Shown: positions 8,309 to 16,491 of the stretch, one piece after another
Position numbering within the stretch: the first letter of the stretch is position 1
How the letters are laid out: each line of letters opens with the position of its first letter
Notes under the pieces: model-generated
What the model was told of the DNA's origin: nothing
What the model saw: only the letters and a program-made list of their open reading frames with translations
Database searches by the model: none
Origin: Moorella sp. Hama-1
GTDB lineage: Bacteria > Bacillota > DSM-521 > Neomoorellales > Neomoorellaceae
Assembly (NCBI RefSeq): GCF_023734095.1
Contig: NZ_AP024620.1
Span: 430,501 to 494,500 of the forward strand
Length of the DNA stretch: 64,000 nt
Direction of reading: 5' to 3'
Translations under genes and position numbers: made by a program

Positions 8309-10201
8309 GTGGAGATACTGCAACGGTTGGAGGAATACCGCCAGGAAGCTAAAAAACTTCACTGGGAAGGAACTTTTGCCGATTATTTGCAGATGGTGCT
8401 TGCTAACCCCAAACTGGCGCAGCTGGCCCATGCCCGTATCTATGAGATGATTGCCAGCGCCGGGGTAAAAGAGGTCGACGGCGTTAAGCACTACCGGTTC
8501 TTTGAGGGGGAGATTTTTGGCCTGGAACGAACTCTGGCCAAGCTGGTGGAAGAGTATTTCCATTCCGCCGCCCGGCGCCTGGACGTCCGTAAGCGGATCC
8601 TGCTCCTCATGGGTCCCGTGAGCGGCGGTAAGTCGACTATTGTAACCATGTTAAAGCACGGCCTGGAGAAATACAGCCAGACCGACGCCGGTGCCCTCTA
8701 CGCCATTAAGGGTTGCCCCATGCACGAGGAGCCCCTGCACCTGATTCCCCGGGAACTGCGCCTGGACCTGCAGCGCGAGTACGGCCTTTATATCGAAGGC
8801 AACCTGTGCCCGGTTTGCCAGTTGATGCTGGAGGAAAAGTACGGCGGCCGGGTGGAGGAGGTCCCGGTGGAACGCATCATCCTTTCCGAGGAAAAGCGGG
8901 TCGGTATCGGCACCTTCAGTCCCTCGGACCCTAAATCCCAGGATATTGCCGAGCTCACCGGCAGTATCGACTTCTCGACCATCGCCGAGTACGGTTCCGA
9001 GTCCGACCCCCGGGCCTATCGTTTTGACGGCGAACTTAACAAGGCCAACCGGGGAATAATGGAATTCCAGGAAATGTTGAAATGCGATGAAAAATTCCTG
9101 TATAACCTGCTCAGCCTCTCCCAGGAGGGGAATTTCAAGGCCGGACGTTTCGCCCTGATCTCGGCCGACGAGATGATCATCGCCCATACCAATGAGGCCG
9201 AGTACCGGGCCTTTATTAGCAACCCCAAGAACGAGGCCCTGCAGTCGCGGATTATGGTCGTCCCCATTCCCTATAACCTCAAGGTCAGGGACGAGGTGAA
9301 GATCTACCAGAAGCTCATCCGCCAGAGCGATATCGACGTCCATATCGCTCCCTATGCCCTTCAGGCGGCGGCCATCTTCTCCATCCTCTCGCGCCTGAAG
9401 GAATCGAAGAAGCAGGGTATGGACCTCTTGAAAAAGATGAAGCTCTACGACGGCGAGGATATCGAGGGCTTCAAGCAAAAGGACGTTGTCGAGCTGATGA
9501 ACGAGGCCGAGGCCGAGGGTATGAGCGGCGTTGACCCCCGCTATGTCATCAATCGGATCTCCAGCGCCCTCATTACTGCCGATACCCGTTGCATTAATGC
9601 CCTGGATATCCTGAGGGCCTTGAAGGATGGCCTGGACCAGCACCCCTCCATTACCAGGGAGGAGAAGGAGCGCCTGATTAACTTTATCGCCATGGCGCGC
9701 CAGGAGTACGACGAGTACGCCAAGAAGGAGGTCCAGCGGGCCTTCGTCTATTCCTACGAAGAATCCGCCCGGGCCCTGTTCAACAATTACCTGGATAATG
9801 TCGAGGCCTTCGTCAACAAGACCAAGGTCCGCGACCCCATCACCGATGAGGAACTCGACCCTGACGAGAAGCTGATGCGCTCCATTGAGGAACAGATCGG
9901 TGTCACCGAAAACGCCAAGAAGGCCTTCCGGGAGGAGATCTTGATCCGCTTATCCTCTTACGCCCGCAAGGGTAAGACCTTTGATTTCAACTCCCACGAG
10001 CGCCTGCGGGAGGCCATTGAAAAGAAGCTCTTTGCCGATATGAAGGACATCGTCAAGATTACTACCTCCACCCGTACGCCGGACCCAGAACAACTGAAAC
10101 GCATCAATGCCGTCATCGATCGCCTGGTTTCCCAGCACGGCTACTGCCCGGTCTGTGCCAATGAACTCCTGAAATACACCGGCAGCCTGCTGAACCGTTA
10201 A
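8309..10201 (+). CDS. prkA: PrkA family serine protein kinase (AAA+ type)
   Basis: 630-aa protein matching PrkA throughout: an N-terminal AAA+ module with Walker A GPVSGGKST near residue 101, the stretch DAGALYAIKGCPMHEEPLHLIP, Walker B-type SADEMIIAH, and a C-terminal kinase-like region. In sporulating Firmicutes it acts with YhbH and SpoVR in stationary-phase and sporulation physiology, and that order is kept here. GTG 8309 sits eight bases after GGAAGGAGG. A TATAAT-like element at about 8255 may be a promoter. The gene is intact even though spoVR downstream is broken. Confidence 0.95.
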   Translation: MEILQRLEEYRQEAKKLHWEGTFADYLQMVLANPKLAQLAHARIYEMIASAGVKEVDGVKHYRFFEGEIFGLERTLAKLVEEYFHSAARRLDVRKRILLLMGPVSGGKSTIVTMLKHGLEKYSQTDAGALYAIKGCPMHEEPLHLIPRELRLDLQREYGLYIEGNLCPVCQLMLEEKYGGRVEEVPVERIILSEEKRVGIGTFSPSDPKSQDIAELTGSIDFSTIAEYGSESDPRAYRFDGELNKANRGIMEFQEMLKCDEKFLYNLLSLSQEGNFKAGRFALISADEMIIAHTNEAEYRAFISNPKNEALQSRIMVVPIPYNLKVRDEVKIYQKLIRQSDIDVHIAPYALQAAAIFSILSRLKESKKQGMDLLKKMKLYDGEDIEGFKQKDVVELMNEAEAEGMSGVDPRYVINRISSALITADTRCINALDILRALKDGLDQHPSITREEKERLINFIAMARQEYDEYAKKEVQRAFVYSYEESARALFNNYLDNVEAFVNKTKVRDPITDEELDPDEKLMRSIEEQIGVTENAKKAFREEILIRLSSYARKGKTFDFNSHERLREAIEKKLFADMKDIVKITTSTRTPDPEQLKRINAVIDRLVSQHGYCPVCANELLKYTGSLLNR

Positions 10202-10333
10202 GCAGGGGTGAGGCCTGATGAGTTTTAAGGCCCCCGGTTCTGCGGGTTAACCGCGGGTTAGTGCTGTTTAATGTGAGTTGCTACTCCGGGGAGGTCCGGT
10301 AGTGATGGTAGTTTTCAAGGAAGGTGAGGGCTG

Positions 10334-11497
10334 ATGACCGTCGAATATAACCTTTCCCGGGAAGATTGGTCCTTGCACCGCAAGGGTTACCTGGATCAGC
10401 AACGGCACCAGGAAAAGGTGCGGGAGGCCATTAAGAAGAACCTGCCCCACATTATCGCCGAAGAGAGTATCATTATGGGCCAGGGCAAAAAGGTGGTCCG
10501 GGTGCCCATCCGCAGCATGGAGGAGTATCACTTTCGCTTTAACTACAACCAGGGGCAGCACGCCGGCCAGGGCAGCGGCGGCACCAAAAAGGGTACTGTT
10601 ATCGGCCGGGAGGGCGCCGGGGGTGCCGGCCAGGGACCGGGGGCCGGCGACGAGCCAGGGGTGGATTACTACGAAGCCGAGGTTACCCTGGAAGAGGTCC
10701 AGGAGATGCTCTTTCGGGATCTGGAACTCCCCAACCTCCAGGAGAAAAAGAAGCCGGTCCTGGCTTCCCCGACTTATGAGTTTCGGGACGTCCGCCGCAA
10801 GGGGCTCATGGGCAACTTGGACAAGAAGCGGACCATCCTGGAGAACCTGAAGCGCAACGCCATGAAGGGCAAGCTGGCCATCGGCGGCATAACCCCGGAG
10901 GACCTGCGTTTCAAGACTTGGGAGGAGAAGATCCGCTATGAGACCAGTGCCGTGGTCCTGGCCATGATGGATACCTCGGGTTCCATGGGGACCTATGAGA
11001 AGTATATCGCCCGGACCTTCTTTTTCTGGATGGTGCGCTTCCTGCGCAGCAAGTACCAGCAGGTGGAGATCGTCTTTATCGCCCATCATACCCAGTCCCG
11101 GGAGGTCACGGAGGAGGAATTCTTCGCCAAGGGGGAGAGCGGCGGTACCCGTTGTTCCTCGGCCTACCGTCTGGCCCTGGAGATTATCGACCGCCGTTAT
11201 TCTCCGGCGGACTATAATATCTATCCCTTTCATTTTACTGATGGTGACAACCTGCCCAGCGATAACGAGGCCTGCCTGGAGGCGGTCCAGGAACTGCTGC
11301 CGAAGGTCAACCTCCTGGGCTATGGGGAGATTGTCAACCCCTATTATCGCACCAGCACCCTGATGAACGTCCTGAAGCGCATCAAGGATGACCGCCTGGT
11401 GACGGTGGCCGTTAAGGATAAGAGCGAGGTTTACCAGGCCCTGCGGCAGTTCTTCGCCGGATCGAAGGGGGGAGAAATGGGTGGAACAAGAGTTTGA
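10334..11497 (+). CDS. yhbH: YhbH family (DUF444) sporulation-associated protein
   Basis: 387-aa cytoplasmic protein of the UPF0229/YeaH-YhbH family. N-terminal basic region, Gly-rich linker ([26 protein letters not shown]), then a von Willebrand A-like domain with a MIDAS-type MDTSGSMG near residue 213, and HFTDGDN later. It is the conserved partner of PrkA. ATG 10334 follows AAGGAAGGTGAGG. Its end overlaps the start of spoVR by 17 bases, the usual operon layout. Confidence 0.92.
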   Translation: MTVEYNLSREDWSLHRKGYLDQQRHQEKVREAIKKNLPHIIAEESIIMGQGKKVVRVPIRSMEEYHFRFNYNQGQHAGQGSGGTKKGTVIGREGAGGAGQGPGAGDEPGVDYYEAEVTLEEVQEMLFRDLELPNLQEKKKPVLASPTYEFRDVRRKGLMGNLDKKRTILENLKRNAMKGKLAIGGITPEDLRFKTWEEKIRYETSAVVLAMMDTSGSMGTYEKYIARTFFFWMVRFLRSKYQQVEIVFIAHHTQSREVTEEEFFAKGESGGTRCSSAYRLALEIIDRRYSPADYNIYPFHFTDGDNLPSDNEACLEAVQELLPKVNLLGYGEIVNPYYRTSTLMNVLKRIKDDRLVTVAVKDKSEVYQALRQFFAGSKGGEMGGTRV

Positions 11498-11669
11498 GGT
11501 CCTGGTCCGGGCCATTGAGACCATCCATGACCAGGCCAGAAAGTTTGGCCTGGATTTTTTCCCCATTTACTTCGAACTCTGCCCGGCCGACGTCCTTTAT
11601 GCCTTTGGCGCCTACGGCATGCCGACCCGGTTCGCCCATTGGACCTTCGGCAAGCTAAACTTACCATAA
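11481..11669 (+). pseudogene. spoVR: Truncated spoVR, interrupted at the left end of the element
   Basis: GTG 11481 with an AAGGGGGGAGA site starts a normal SpoVR N terminus: [20 protein letters not shown] followed by [17 protein letters not shown], the family signature. After the Lys codon at 11652-11654 homology ends abruptly and four unrelated codons lead to TAA. SpoVR proteins normally run to several hundred residues. The break falls where the mobile element begins, with the integrase 0.6 kb away, so I infer that insertion split the gene. The other part should lie beyond the right end of the window. Confidence 0.85.
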
Positions 11670-11689
11670 GAGACAAAAACTTTTTGGGT

Positions 11690-11718
11690 AGCGTGGGGAT
11701 CTCCCACGCTTTATTTTT
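11690..11718 (+). terminator. Intrinsic terminator after the spoVR stub
   Basis: AGCGTGGG pairs with TCCCACGCT, followed by TTATTTTT. It would stop prkA-yhbH transcription at the element border. Confidence 0.8.
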
Positions 11719-11862
11719 GGTTGCTATGTTCAAACATTAAGGGAAGCAAAGAAAAATATTGGCAAACTGTTTGATGTAAAGTAGAATATTGCATGAGGGG
11801 AACGATAGCCGGAGAAAAAGGCCCTACCTGCCGGGGAATTTTCCCGAAGGGAGGTGGGGCCG

Positions 11863-11952
11863 GTGATCACAGTATCCGAGATGCTACAAATCATCGGAAC
11901 TCTGCTGTCTCTTCTGACCCTGATGGTGGCTATCACCATGCTGCGGAAGTAA
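11863..11952 (+). CDS. Holin-like small hydrophobic toxin
   Basis: 29-residue peptide starting at GTG 11863 behind GGGAGGTGG. One hydrophobic helix (MLQIIGTLLSLLTLMVAITM) ends in a short basic tail RK. Size and pattern fit the putative holin-like toxins of Firmicutes, usually type I toxins with an antisense RNA. Inverted repeats follow at 11960-11990 (CCCTTGA / TCAAGGG). No antitoxin RNA can be proven here. It sits between the spoVR junction and the integrase, where an addiction gene would keep the element in place. Confidence 0.6.
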   Translation: MITVSEMLQIIGTLLSLLTLMVAITMLRK

Positions 11953-12051
11953 TTGAAAACCCTTGAGGCTGTTGCAGCAGCTTCAAGGGTGGTAAATGAA
12001 ACCCCGGTTGGTGGGGCTCCAGAAGGTCACTCCGGTTATTAGCGTTCCCCT

Positions 12052-12080
12052 TTATTACCTTTGTAATACCTTTCTAATAC
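12052..12080. repeat. Tandem ATTACCTTT / TAATACCTTT / TAATACA units
   Basis: Three imperfect copies spaced about 10-11 bases apart, one helical turn, 190 bases upstream of the integrase. Candidate integrase arm-type or regulator sites. Confidence 0.4.
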
Positions 12081-12218
12081 AGATTATCCTCTATGGACAG
12101 ATAATAGTCAAGGGATGATTTAAAAAATCTTTATTGGTGCGGCTGGATAGTCGTTAAAACGAACGAAAAAGAAATGGCGCAAAATAACTACGCAAAATAC
12201 CCCAAATACGAACTAAAA

Positions 12219-12250
12219 GCCCCTTTCCATGCCAGGGAAGGGGCCTTTTT
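12219..12250 (+). terminator. Intrinsic terminator just upstream of the integrase
   Basis: GCCCCTTTCC (12219-12228) pairs with GGAAGGGGC (12236-12244), then CTTTTT. It ends 14 bases before the integrase ATG, so it may insulate int or attenuate read-through into it. Confidence 0.75.
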
Positions 12251-12264
12251 ATGGGTGATAACGC

Positions 12265-13152
12265 ATGAAAAACAGTTCGCAATACGATTTTACCGCATTT
12301 TATCTATGGCTGATGGAACAGGGTTGTACCCCCGGGACTGGGAAAGGTTACCTGCAAAACCTGCAGGATTTCGCATCCTGGTTTAAGGGGACGAACGGGG
12401 TGTTCTCCCCGGCAGCCGTTACCGGCCTGGACCTGCGCGATTACCAGCAATATTTACTGGCTGTCAGGGGGCTGAAACCCGGGACCATCAACAGACGCAT
12501 GGCGGCTATCAGGAAGTGGCTGGCCTGGACGGTGGAAACCGGGGAGCTGAAGGAGCCGCCGAAATTTCCAAAATCCGTTAGAGAGCAGGAAAAGGCGCCA
12601 AAGGCCCTTAGCCGGCGGGAACAGAACCGGCTGTTGCGGGCCGTGGAAAAGGCCGGGAAGCCCAGGGATGCGGCCCTGATAAGGTTGATGCTTAATGCAG
12701 GCTTGCGAGTCGGGGAGGTGATGGCTCTCAAACTGGAGGATATCGAGATCGGGGAAAGGCACGGCAAGGTGGTGGTCCGGAGCGGCAAAGGGATGAAACG
12801 CCGGGAGGTGCCCCTGGGGCCGGAAACCCGCGCTGCGGTTAAAGAATGGTTGGCGGTCCACCCTGGCGTCGAATGGCTTTTTCCAAGTAAAAAAAGGACC
12901 CGAATGACCAGCCGGGCCGTCCAAAAGATGCTAAAGAAATACGCCTACCAGGCCGGGCTACCGCTGGAGTCCGTGCATCCCCACGTCCTGCGCCACAGCT
13001 GCGCCACTAATCTCCTTAACGCCGGCGTGGACCTGGTGAAGGTGGCCAGCATTCTTGGCCATGAAAGCCTGGATACGACGGCGGTCTACACCCGGCCAAA
13101 AGCGGCCGAACTGGAGGAGGCGATTGAGAAGGGTGAAACATTTACGCCCTGA
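12265..13152 (+). CDS. Tyrosine recombinase / integrase
   Basis: 295-aa XerC/D-like recombinase, the likely integrase of the element. It has an N-terminal SAM-like core-binding domain (YDFTAFYLWLMEQGCTPGTG; LKPGTINRRMAAIRKWLAW) and a catalytic domain with Arg in AGLRVGEVMAL near residue 147, HVLRHSCATNLL near 240 with the His and second Arg, LGHESLDTT, and the nucleophile in AVYTRP near 275. All active-site residues are present, so it is probably active. The ribosome site before ATG 12265 is weak. It is compact, without the long arm-binding domain of Tn916-type integrases. Its last bases overlap the convergent orphan hicB. Confidence 0.92.
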   Translation: MKNSSQYDFTAFYLWLMEQGCTPGTGKGYLQNLQDFASWFKGTNGVFSPAAVTGLDLRDYQQYLLAVRGLKPGTINRRMAAIRKWLAWTVETGELKEPPKFPKSVREQEKAPKALSRREQNRLLRAVEKAGKPRDAALIRLMLNAGLRVGEVMALKLEDIEIGERHGKVVVRSGKGMKRREVPLGPETRAAVKEWLAVHPGVEWLFPSKKRTRMTSRAVQKMLKKYAYQAGLPLESVHPHVLRHSCATNLLNAGVDLVKVASILGHESLDTTAVYTRPKAAELEEAIEKGETFTP

Positions 13153-13306
13153 ACTCCAAGCATAATTTAATAGCTTCTTGGATCCTGGCTTCAAGATCAT
13201 TAAGGTTATCGGCCTGGGTGTGGCAACCGGGTAGTGCGGGCACTGAAGCCACGTATTTGCTATCCTCGTCTTTTTCGATAATTACGGTAAAGTGATGTTT
13301 TGCCAT
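13142..13306 (-). CDS. Orphan HicB-type antitoxin
   Basis: 54-aa protein: MAKHHFTVIIEKDEDSKYVA, then SVPALPGCHTQA and a helix. This is the RNase H-like HicB fold with the conserved LPGC segment. No hicA neighbour is visible, so it is either an orphan antitoxin or a remnant. It overlaps the integrase 3' end by 11 bases, convergently. Confidence 0.7.
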   Translation of the reverse strand: MAKHHFTVIIEKDEDSKYVASVPALPGCHTQADNLNDLEARIQEAIKLCLEFRA

Positions 13307-13543
13307 TGTTGGTCATTCCTTTCGATTTAATCACTTCCAGCGTTTTTCAAGATGGGTTGGAATGACTTTTCCATCCGAAACCAATGGGTATTTACTCAAA
13401 AATAAGGAAGGATTTCTGGAAACCTTATAGAATGATTTAACTTCGAAAAGGATAAGCTAAATGAGGCGTCGTAGCGTTCTTATGAGTAAGGAGAAGCATC
13501 TAATGCTTCTTCGATTCAATAAAAGATTAAGGATCTGATAGCC
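13307..13543. other. Intergenic AT-rich spacer
   Basis: 237 bases between hicB (-) and the sce7726-type gene (+). It must hold their divergent promoters. No convincing structure was seen. Confidence 0.3.
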
Positions 13544-14149
13544 TTGAAATTACGTGACGTAGACATTCGCGCAGCGCTAAAAAGTAGGTTGCGAAAAGAA
13601 TATGCTGGCACTAACACAATAATTGTTGACGAACTCTCTATTTCTTGGGGAGATGCCAGAATAGACATTGCCGTCGTTAATTGTAGTCTCATAGGGTATG
13701 AAATTAAAAGCGATCGCGATACTTTGGAGCGGTTGCCACATCAAATGAAGTATTACAACAAGATATTCGATATGGTCACCCTCGTATGTAGCCATCGATT
13801 GGTTTCCAAGGCCAAGGGTAAAATCCCAGACTGGTGGGGAATTTTGGTTCCCGTGGCCGATGATAACGAGCCTTGGGGTGTCCGCTTTGAATCGGAGAGA
13901 AATCCACAGGTCAATGAAGATGTAGAGCTTCGAAGCCTGGTTGAGTTGACTTGGAAAGAAGAAGCTATTGCTATTCTTTCAGCTCATGGGTTGGCCCGTG
14001 GGTTTCGCAACCGCCCCAGGTGGGATATATGGGATCATTTAGTTAGGAATGTAAACCCAATAGAGATCAAGGAAGCCGTCCGCGAATGCCTCAAGGCGCG
14101 GCAAGGATGGCGGAAACCTGAGACACTACAAAGGTTATGTGTTGATTAA
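13544..14149 (+). CDS. sce7726 family protein (nuclease-like)
   Basis: 201-aa protein of the sce7726 family, whose molecular function is not established. The core ARIDIAVVN, IGYEIKSDRDTLERLPHQMK, YYNKIFDMVTLVC has an Asp followed by E-x-K, as in PD-(D/E)xK nucleases and mobile-element restriction-like proteins; that is inference. It starts at TTG 13544, with AAGGA about ten bases upstream. Its 3' end overlaps by 59 bases the convergent gene for a beta-family protein. Families of these two types tend to occur together. The codon use is more AT-rich than in the conjugation genes. Confidence 0.72.
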   Translation: MKLRDVDIRAALKSRLRKEYAGTNTIIVDELSISWGDARIDIAVVNCSLIGYEIKSDRDTLERLPHQMKYYNKIFDMVTLVCSHRLVSKAKGKIPDWWGILVPVADDNEPWGVRFESERNPQVNEDVELRSLVELTWKEEAIAILSAHGLARGFRNRPRWDIWDHLVRNVNPIEIKEAVRECLKARQGWRKPETLQRLCVD

Positions 14150-15113
14150 CATCATTTGTCACCCAATTTGTTGGACTGCCAGGGCCCCATGTTCCGTCCG
14201 CGCATTGACGAAGCCTCATTTCACCGAAACTATGTTGTGCCCCGCGGAAGAATGGGGCATTCGCTATAATCATGGCCTGCTCTTGGCGCTGGTTATCTCT
14301 TTGCCGTTGACGGTGTCCCCTGATTACGAACCATTCCTTCTCCAATGTATACCTGATTTTTGGCGGTCCTTGATACTGAACCTCCCTAAATAAACATGGA
14401 ATGATAGTATAGTCGCCGAATAATAATTGTGGGAACCGGCGGCGAGCCCGGAGCCACAACTGCCAATCATAACGGGGAATTCTTTTACTTTCGTCAGTAC
14501 CAACGTGATCTCTAATTTGTTGTGGAACGGCACCACTTACGAGGATGGTTCTGCGATAATTGGCTCCGAACAGGCTAATCAGTGCATTAAGCAATATGAG
14601 TTTTTGATTAATGGCTCCATCAGAAATGTCGCAAAGATCGATTATTAAGTCAATGTCTGGAATATCCATTCCCAGGTCATTTATTATCGTCCGAACAGCA
14701 AGGACTGCGTCATCCTCTTCATTCGCTGTAATTCGTAAAGCTACATTCTTAAAGCTACTCTCCTCATGGGCTTGTTTAATGGCCTCCAATAAACTTGGGT
14801 CCATATCGGGTGTTAAGACCGGTATGATGGCCAGTTGTTGCTGCTGCCCAGTCCTCAAAAGGCTCAAGGCAGGATGTTCATCTTTAGGTGCTTTGTCATA
14901 GTTCACAGTGGATAGATCTAGGTAGAAAGGGCGTCCAACGCCCCAATCGTGGGTTGCAGTGGTACAAAAATTCCCAAATTTGGGGTCAATGTAATTACAA
15001 TCAAGCGGGAACCCGATTATTGGGGCAATTTGGTCTTTCACCGTAGGAATTAAATTTTCGAGGGCGCAGCGTTCGCCGAGTTTCCAACGTAACGCCGGAA
15101 AATAAATTGCCAC
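14091..15113 (-). CDS. Beta-protein family (phage-type) protein
   Basis: 340-aa soluble protein resembling the beta family of phage-associated proteins. It contains GRPFYLDLSTVNYD, LAIIPVLTPDMDP, PDIDLIIDLCDISDGA, RTILVSGAVPQQIRD and PRYDWQLWLRARR. The alternation of strands and helices looks like a TIM-barrel-type fold. The function is unknown; association with defence or mobile DNA is inferred from its partner and location. A minus-strand start at 15113 is supported by GGGAGGGA. It is convergent with, and overlaps, the sce7726-type gene. Confidence 0.68.
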   Translation of the reverse strand: MAIYFPALRWKLGERCALENLIPTVKDQIAPIIGFPLDCNYIDPKFGNFCTTATHDWGVGRPFYLDLSTVNYDKAPKDEHPALSLLRTGQQQQLAIIPVLTPDMDPSLLEAIKQAHEESSFKNVALRITANEEDDAVLAVRTIINDLGMDIPDIDLIIDLCDISDGAINQKLILLNALISLFGANYRRTILVSGAVPQQIRDHVGTDESKRIPRYDWQLWLRARRRFPQLLFGDYTIIPCLFREVQYQGPPKIRYTLEKEWFVIRGHRQRQRDNQRQEQAMIIANAPFFRGAQHSFGEMRLRQCADGTWGPGSPTNWVTNDVNQHITFVVSQVSAILAAP

Positions 15114-15150
15114 TGTTGTTTCCCTCCCGGTAATAAAATAAAAAATATTT

Positions 15151-15375
15151 CTATTTTATTTCCTGATTTTCCATTTTATGGAGAGAGCTGTCTATATGCT
15201 GAAACCGCCATTTCCGGCGGTTTTTTGCTTTATGGGTGGCAACAATAGCAAATCGAGTGGGATCTTCCGCGTGGCGGAGAAAATTATGGCTTCCCTTCCT
15301 GCGGACAACATAAAAGCCTAAACGTTGCAAGGCACGGATCAATTCCGGACCAGTTATATGAGGAAGATTGCTCAC
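15151..15375 (-). pseudogene. hicA: hicA toxin with divergent, probably frameshifted, C terminus
   Basis: The N-terminal two thirds is HicA: LPHITGPELIRALQRLGFYV, VRRKGSHNFLRH and the catalytic GSH. After VATHKAK the residues stop matching. In the neighbouring frame, entered at the A-run near 15221, PPEMAVSAYRQLS resembles the normal HicA end (PPGTLRSILRQ). So a one-base indel in the A-run is likely. GTG 15375 overlaps the hicB stop, the classical order hicB-hicA. Inactivation fits the broken antitoxin upstream. Confidence 0.65.
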
Positions 15376-15603
15376 ATGGCCACCTCAATCCTGGTAGAGA
15401 CGCTCCGGTCTTCCGGGATGGATTTGCCGTCGTTGATCAGGACCTCCAGGTAGAGTTCAATTGCTTCTTTAATTTGCTTCTTTAATTCTTTCCAAGGCCT
15501 GCTGCTGGGTGCTGCCCCAGGTAGCGCAGCCCGGAAGGGTAGGAACTTCGGCCGTCCAGCGGCCATCATCTTCAGGAATAAGGATAACCGTGAATTTACG
15601 CAC
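15372..15603 (-). pseudogene. hicB: hicB antitoxin broken by a 13-bp tandem duplication
   Basis: From GTG 15603 (AGGAGG upstream) the frame reads RKFTVILIPEDDGRWTAEVP, TLPGCATWGSTQQQALERIK and then stops at 15469-15471. Removing one copy of the perfect 13-bp tandem repeat at 15461-15486 restores a full HicB ending YLEVLINDGK...RIEVAM. As 13 is not a multiple of 3, the duplication shifts the frame. The downstream frame stays open to the hicA start. Confidence 0.8.
15461..15486. repeat. 13-bp perfect tandem duplication inside hicB
   Basis: TTGCTTCTTTAAT occurs at 15461-15473 and again at 15474-15486. It looks like replication slippage and explains the hicB frameshift. Confidence 0.95.
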
Positions 15604-15676
15604 GATCTATGCCTCCTGTCTCCGAGGTCTATACGCCTATATTAAAAGGTCAAAGAGGATCAGGGGGGTTCCGCAT

Positions 15677-16066
15677 TTAATTTGTCCGCCTTCTTCTTGC
15701 CGATTTACCTAGCCCCAAAGAAAGGAGATAAATAGCCATTTGATTAAGGCTAACACCATCTTCTTGCGCTTTGGTGGCAATTGCCTTGTGAAGGGACTTA
15801 GGAAGGCGAACGGTAAATTTACCGCTATATTTTTCAGGGTTATCCGGTTCAGGAATATCCCTTTGTAACGCCAAAGCGGTTTCTATCCAACCCCTTTTAG
15901 CCTCATCCAGATTAACCAGGGCCTCTGCCGGGGTTTCCCCGTCCGACATACAACCAGGTAAAAGGGGTATGCTGGCAAGCCATCCACCGCCCTCTTCCTC
16001 TGTAAGGCGGCGAAGGTATACCTCATAATTGAGGTTAAGATAGTAATCTAACGTTTTGTCACCCAT
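15677..16066 (-). CDS. hicB: HicB-type antitoxin with C-terminal ribbon-helix-helix
   Basis: About 129 aa. N-terminal HicB domain (YEVYLRRLTEEEGGGWLASI, PLLPGCMSDGETPAEAL) and a C-terminal RHH DNA-binding part (GKFTVRLPKSLHKAIATKAQ, EDGVSLNQMAIYLLSLGL). It should bind the HicA toxin and its own promoter. AAGGAAGGG lies seven bases before ATG 16066. It overlaps the upstream hicA by eight bases, with toxin first in this pair. Confidence 0.85.
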   Translation of the reverse strand: MGDKTLDYYLNLNYEVYLRRLTEEEGGGWLASIPLLPGCMSDGETPAEALVNLDEAKRGWIETALALQRDIPEPDNPEKYSGKFTVRLPKSLHKAIATKAQEDGVSLNQMAIYLLSLGLGKSARRRRTN

Positions 16067-16310
16067 TAGATTTCCCTTCCTTAAGCTTTTCAATTAATTC
16101 TAGCGCTTGTATCACATATATGGCCTTAACCGGTCTCCTGCGGGGAATTGTTAAAATCTCAACAAGTTCAGGGTGATAGTAATTATAATGACTGCCCCCT
16201 TGATGGCGACAATTAAAACCATAATACTTGAGCGCTCTATCAATATCTTCCCAGGGCACATCCCTGGGATTTCTTTTTATCGCCCTGAGAAGTTTGTCAA
16301 TTTGGCTCAT
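16059..16310 (-). CDS. hicA: HicA-type mRNA interferase toxin
   Basis: 83-aa toxin: MSQIDKLLRAIKRNPRDVPW, then GGSHYNYYHPELVEILTIP with the catalytic His in a GSH motif, and a C-terminal strand and helix. It differs from the decayed HicA at 15.2 kb, so the two pairs are separate acquisitions. GGGAG lies eight bases upstream of ATG 16310. Transcribed with hicB downstream. Confidence 0.82.
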   Translation of the reverse strand: MSQIDKLLRAIKRNPRDVPWEDIDRALKYYGFNCRHQGGSHYNYYHPELVEILTIPRRRPVKAIYVIQALELIEKLKEGKSNG

Positions 16311-16420
16311 TTATTTCTCCCGCCTCTGAAAAAATGGTATCAAATATGCCACCATTTATCAAGTGCTCCCTCAATAAATTAAGGGGATTATTGCCCCCTC
16401 ATACTCCCCCGTTATTCTAA

Positions 16421-16486
16421 TATATTCGCCGTTACTCATTCCATATCCTTACAAGACAAAATAAAAAGTTCCTGGAAGAGGGTTTA
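16421..16486. repeat. Left copy of a 65-bp repeat bracketing the XRE cluster
   Basis: Begins TATATTCGCCGTT, then TTCCATATCCTT-CAAG, AAAATAAAA and a GGAAGAGG-type end. An imperfect second copy lies at 18473-18537 in the same orientation. Confidence 0.8.
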
Positions 16487-16491
16487 AGAGA

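Larger units (their letters stand above)
11953..12264. other. Intergenic region upstream of the integrase
   Basis: 312 bases with no credible gene. It holds the hairpin after the mini-toxin, a second hairpin ACCCCGG...GGTGGGGCT near 12000-12020, tandem TAATACCTTT-like units at 12052-12080, a CGCAAAATA pair near 12177 and 12190, and a terminator at 12219-12250. It is the natural place for integrase arm sites and the attachment region. Confidence 0.5.

Noticed and set aside
8651-9643. 330-codon open frame on the minus strand of prkA
   Set aside because: A shadow of codon bias in a GC-rich gene; prkA on the plus strand is unmistakable.
10268-11566. 432-codon open frame on the minus strand over yhbH
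   Set aside because: Low-complexity translation lying antisense to a well-conserved gene.
12174-12386. 70-codon frame overlapping the integrase start
   Set aside because: It contains a terminator hairpin and runs out of frame into the integrase.
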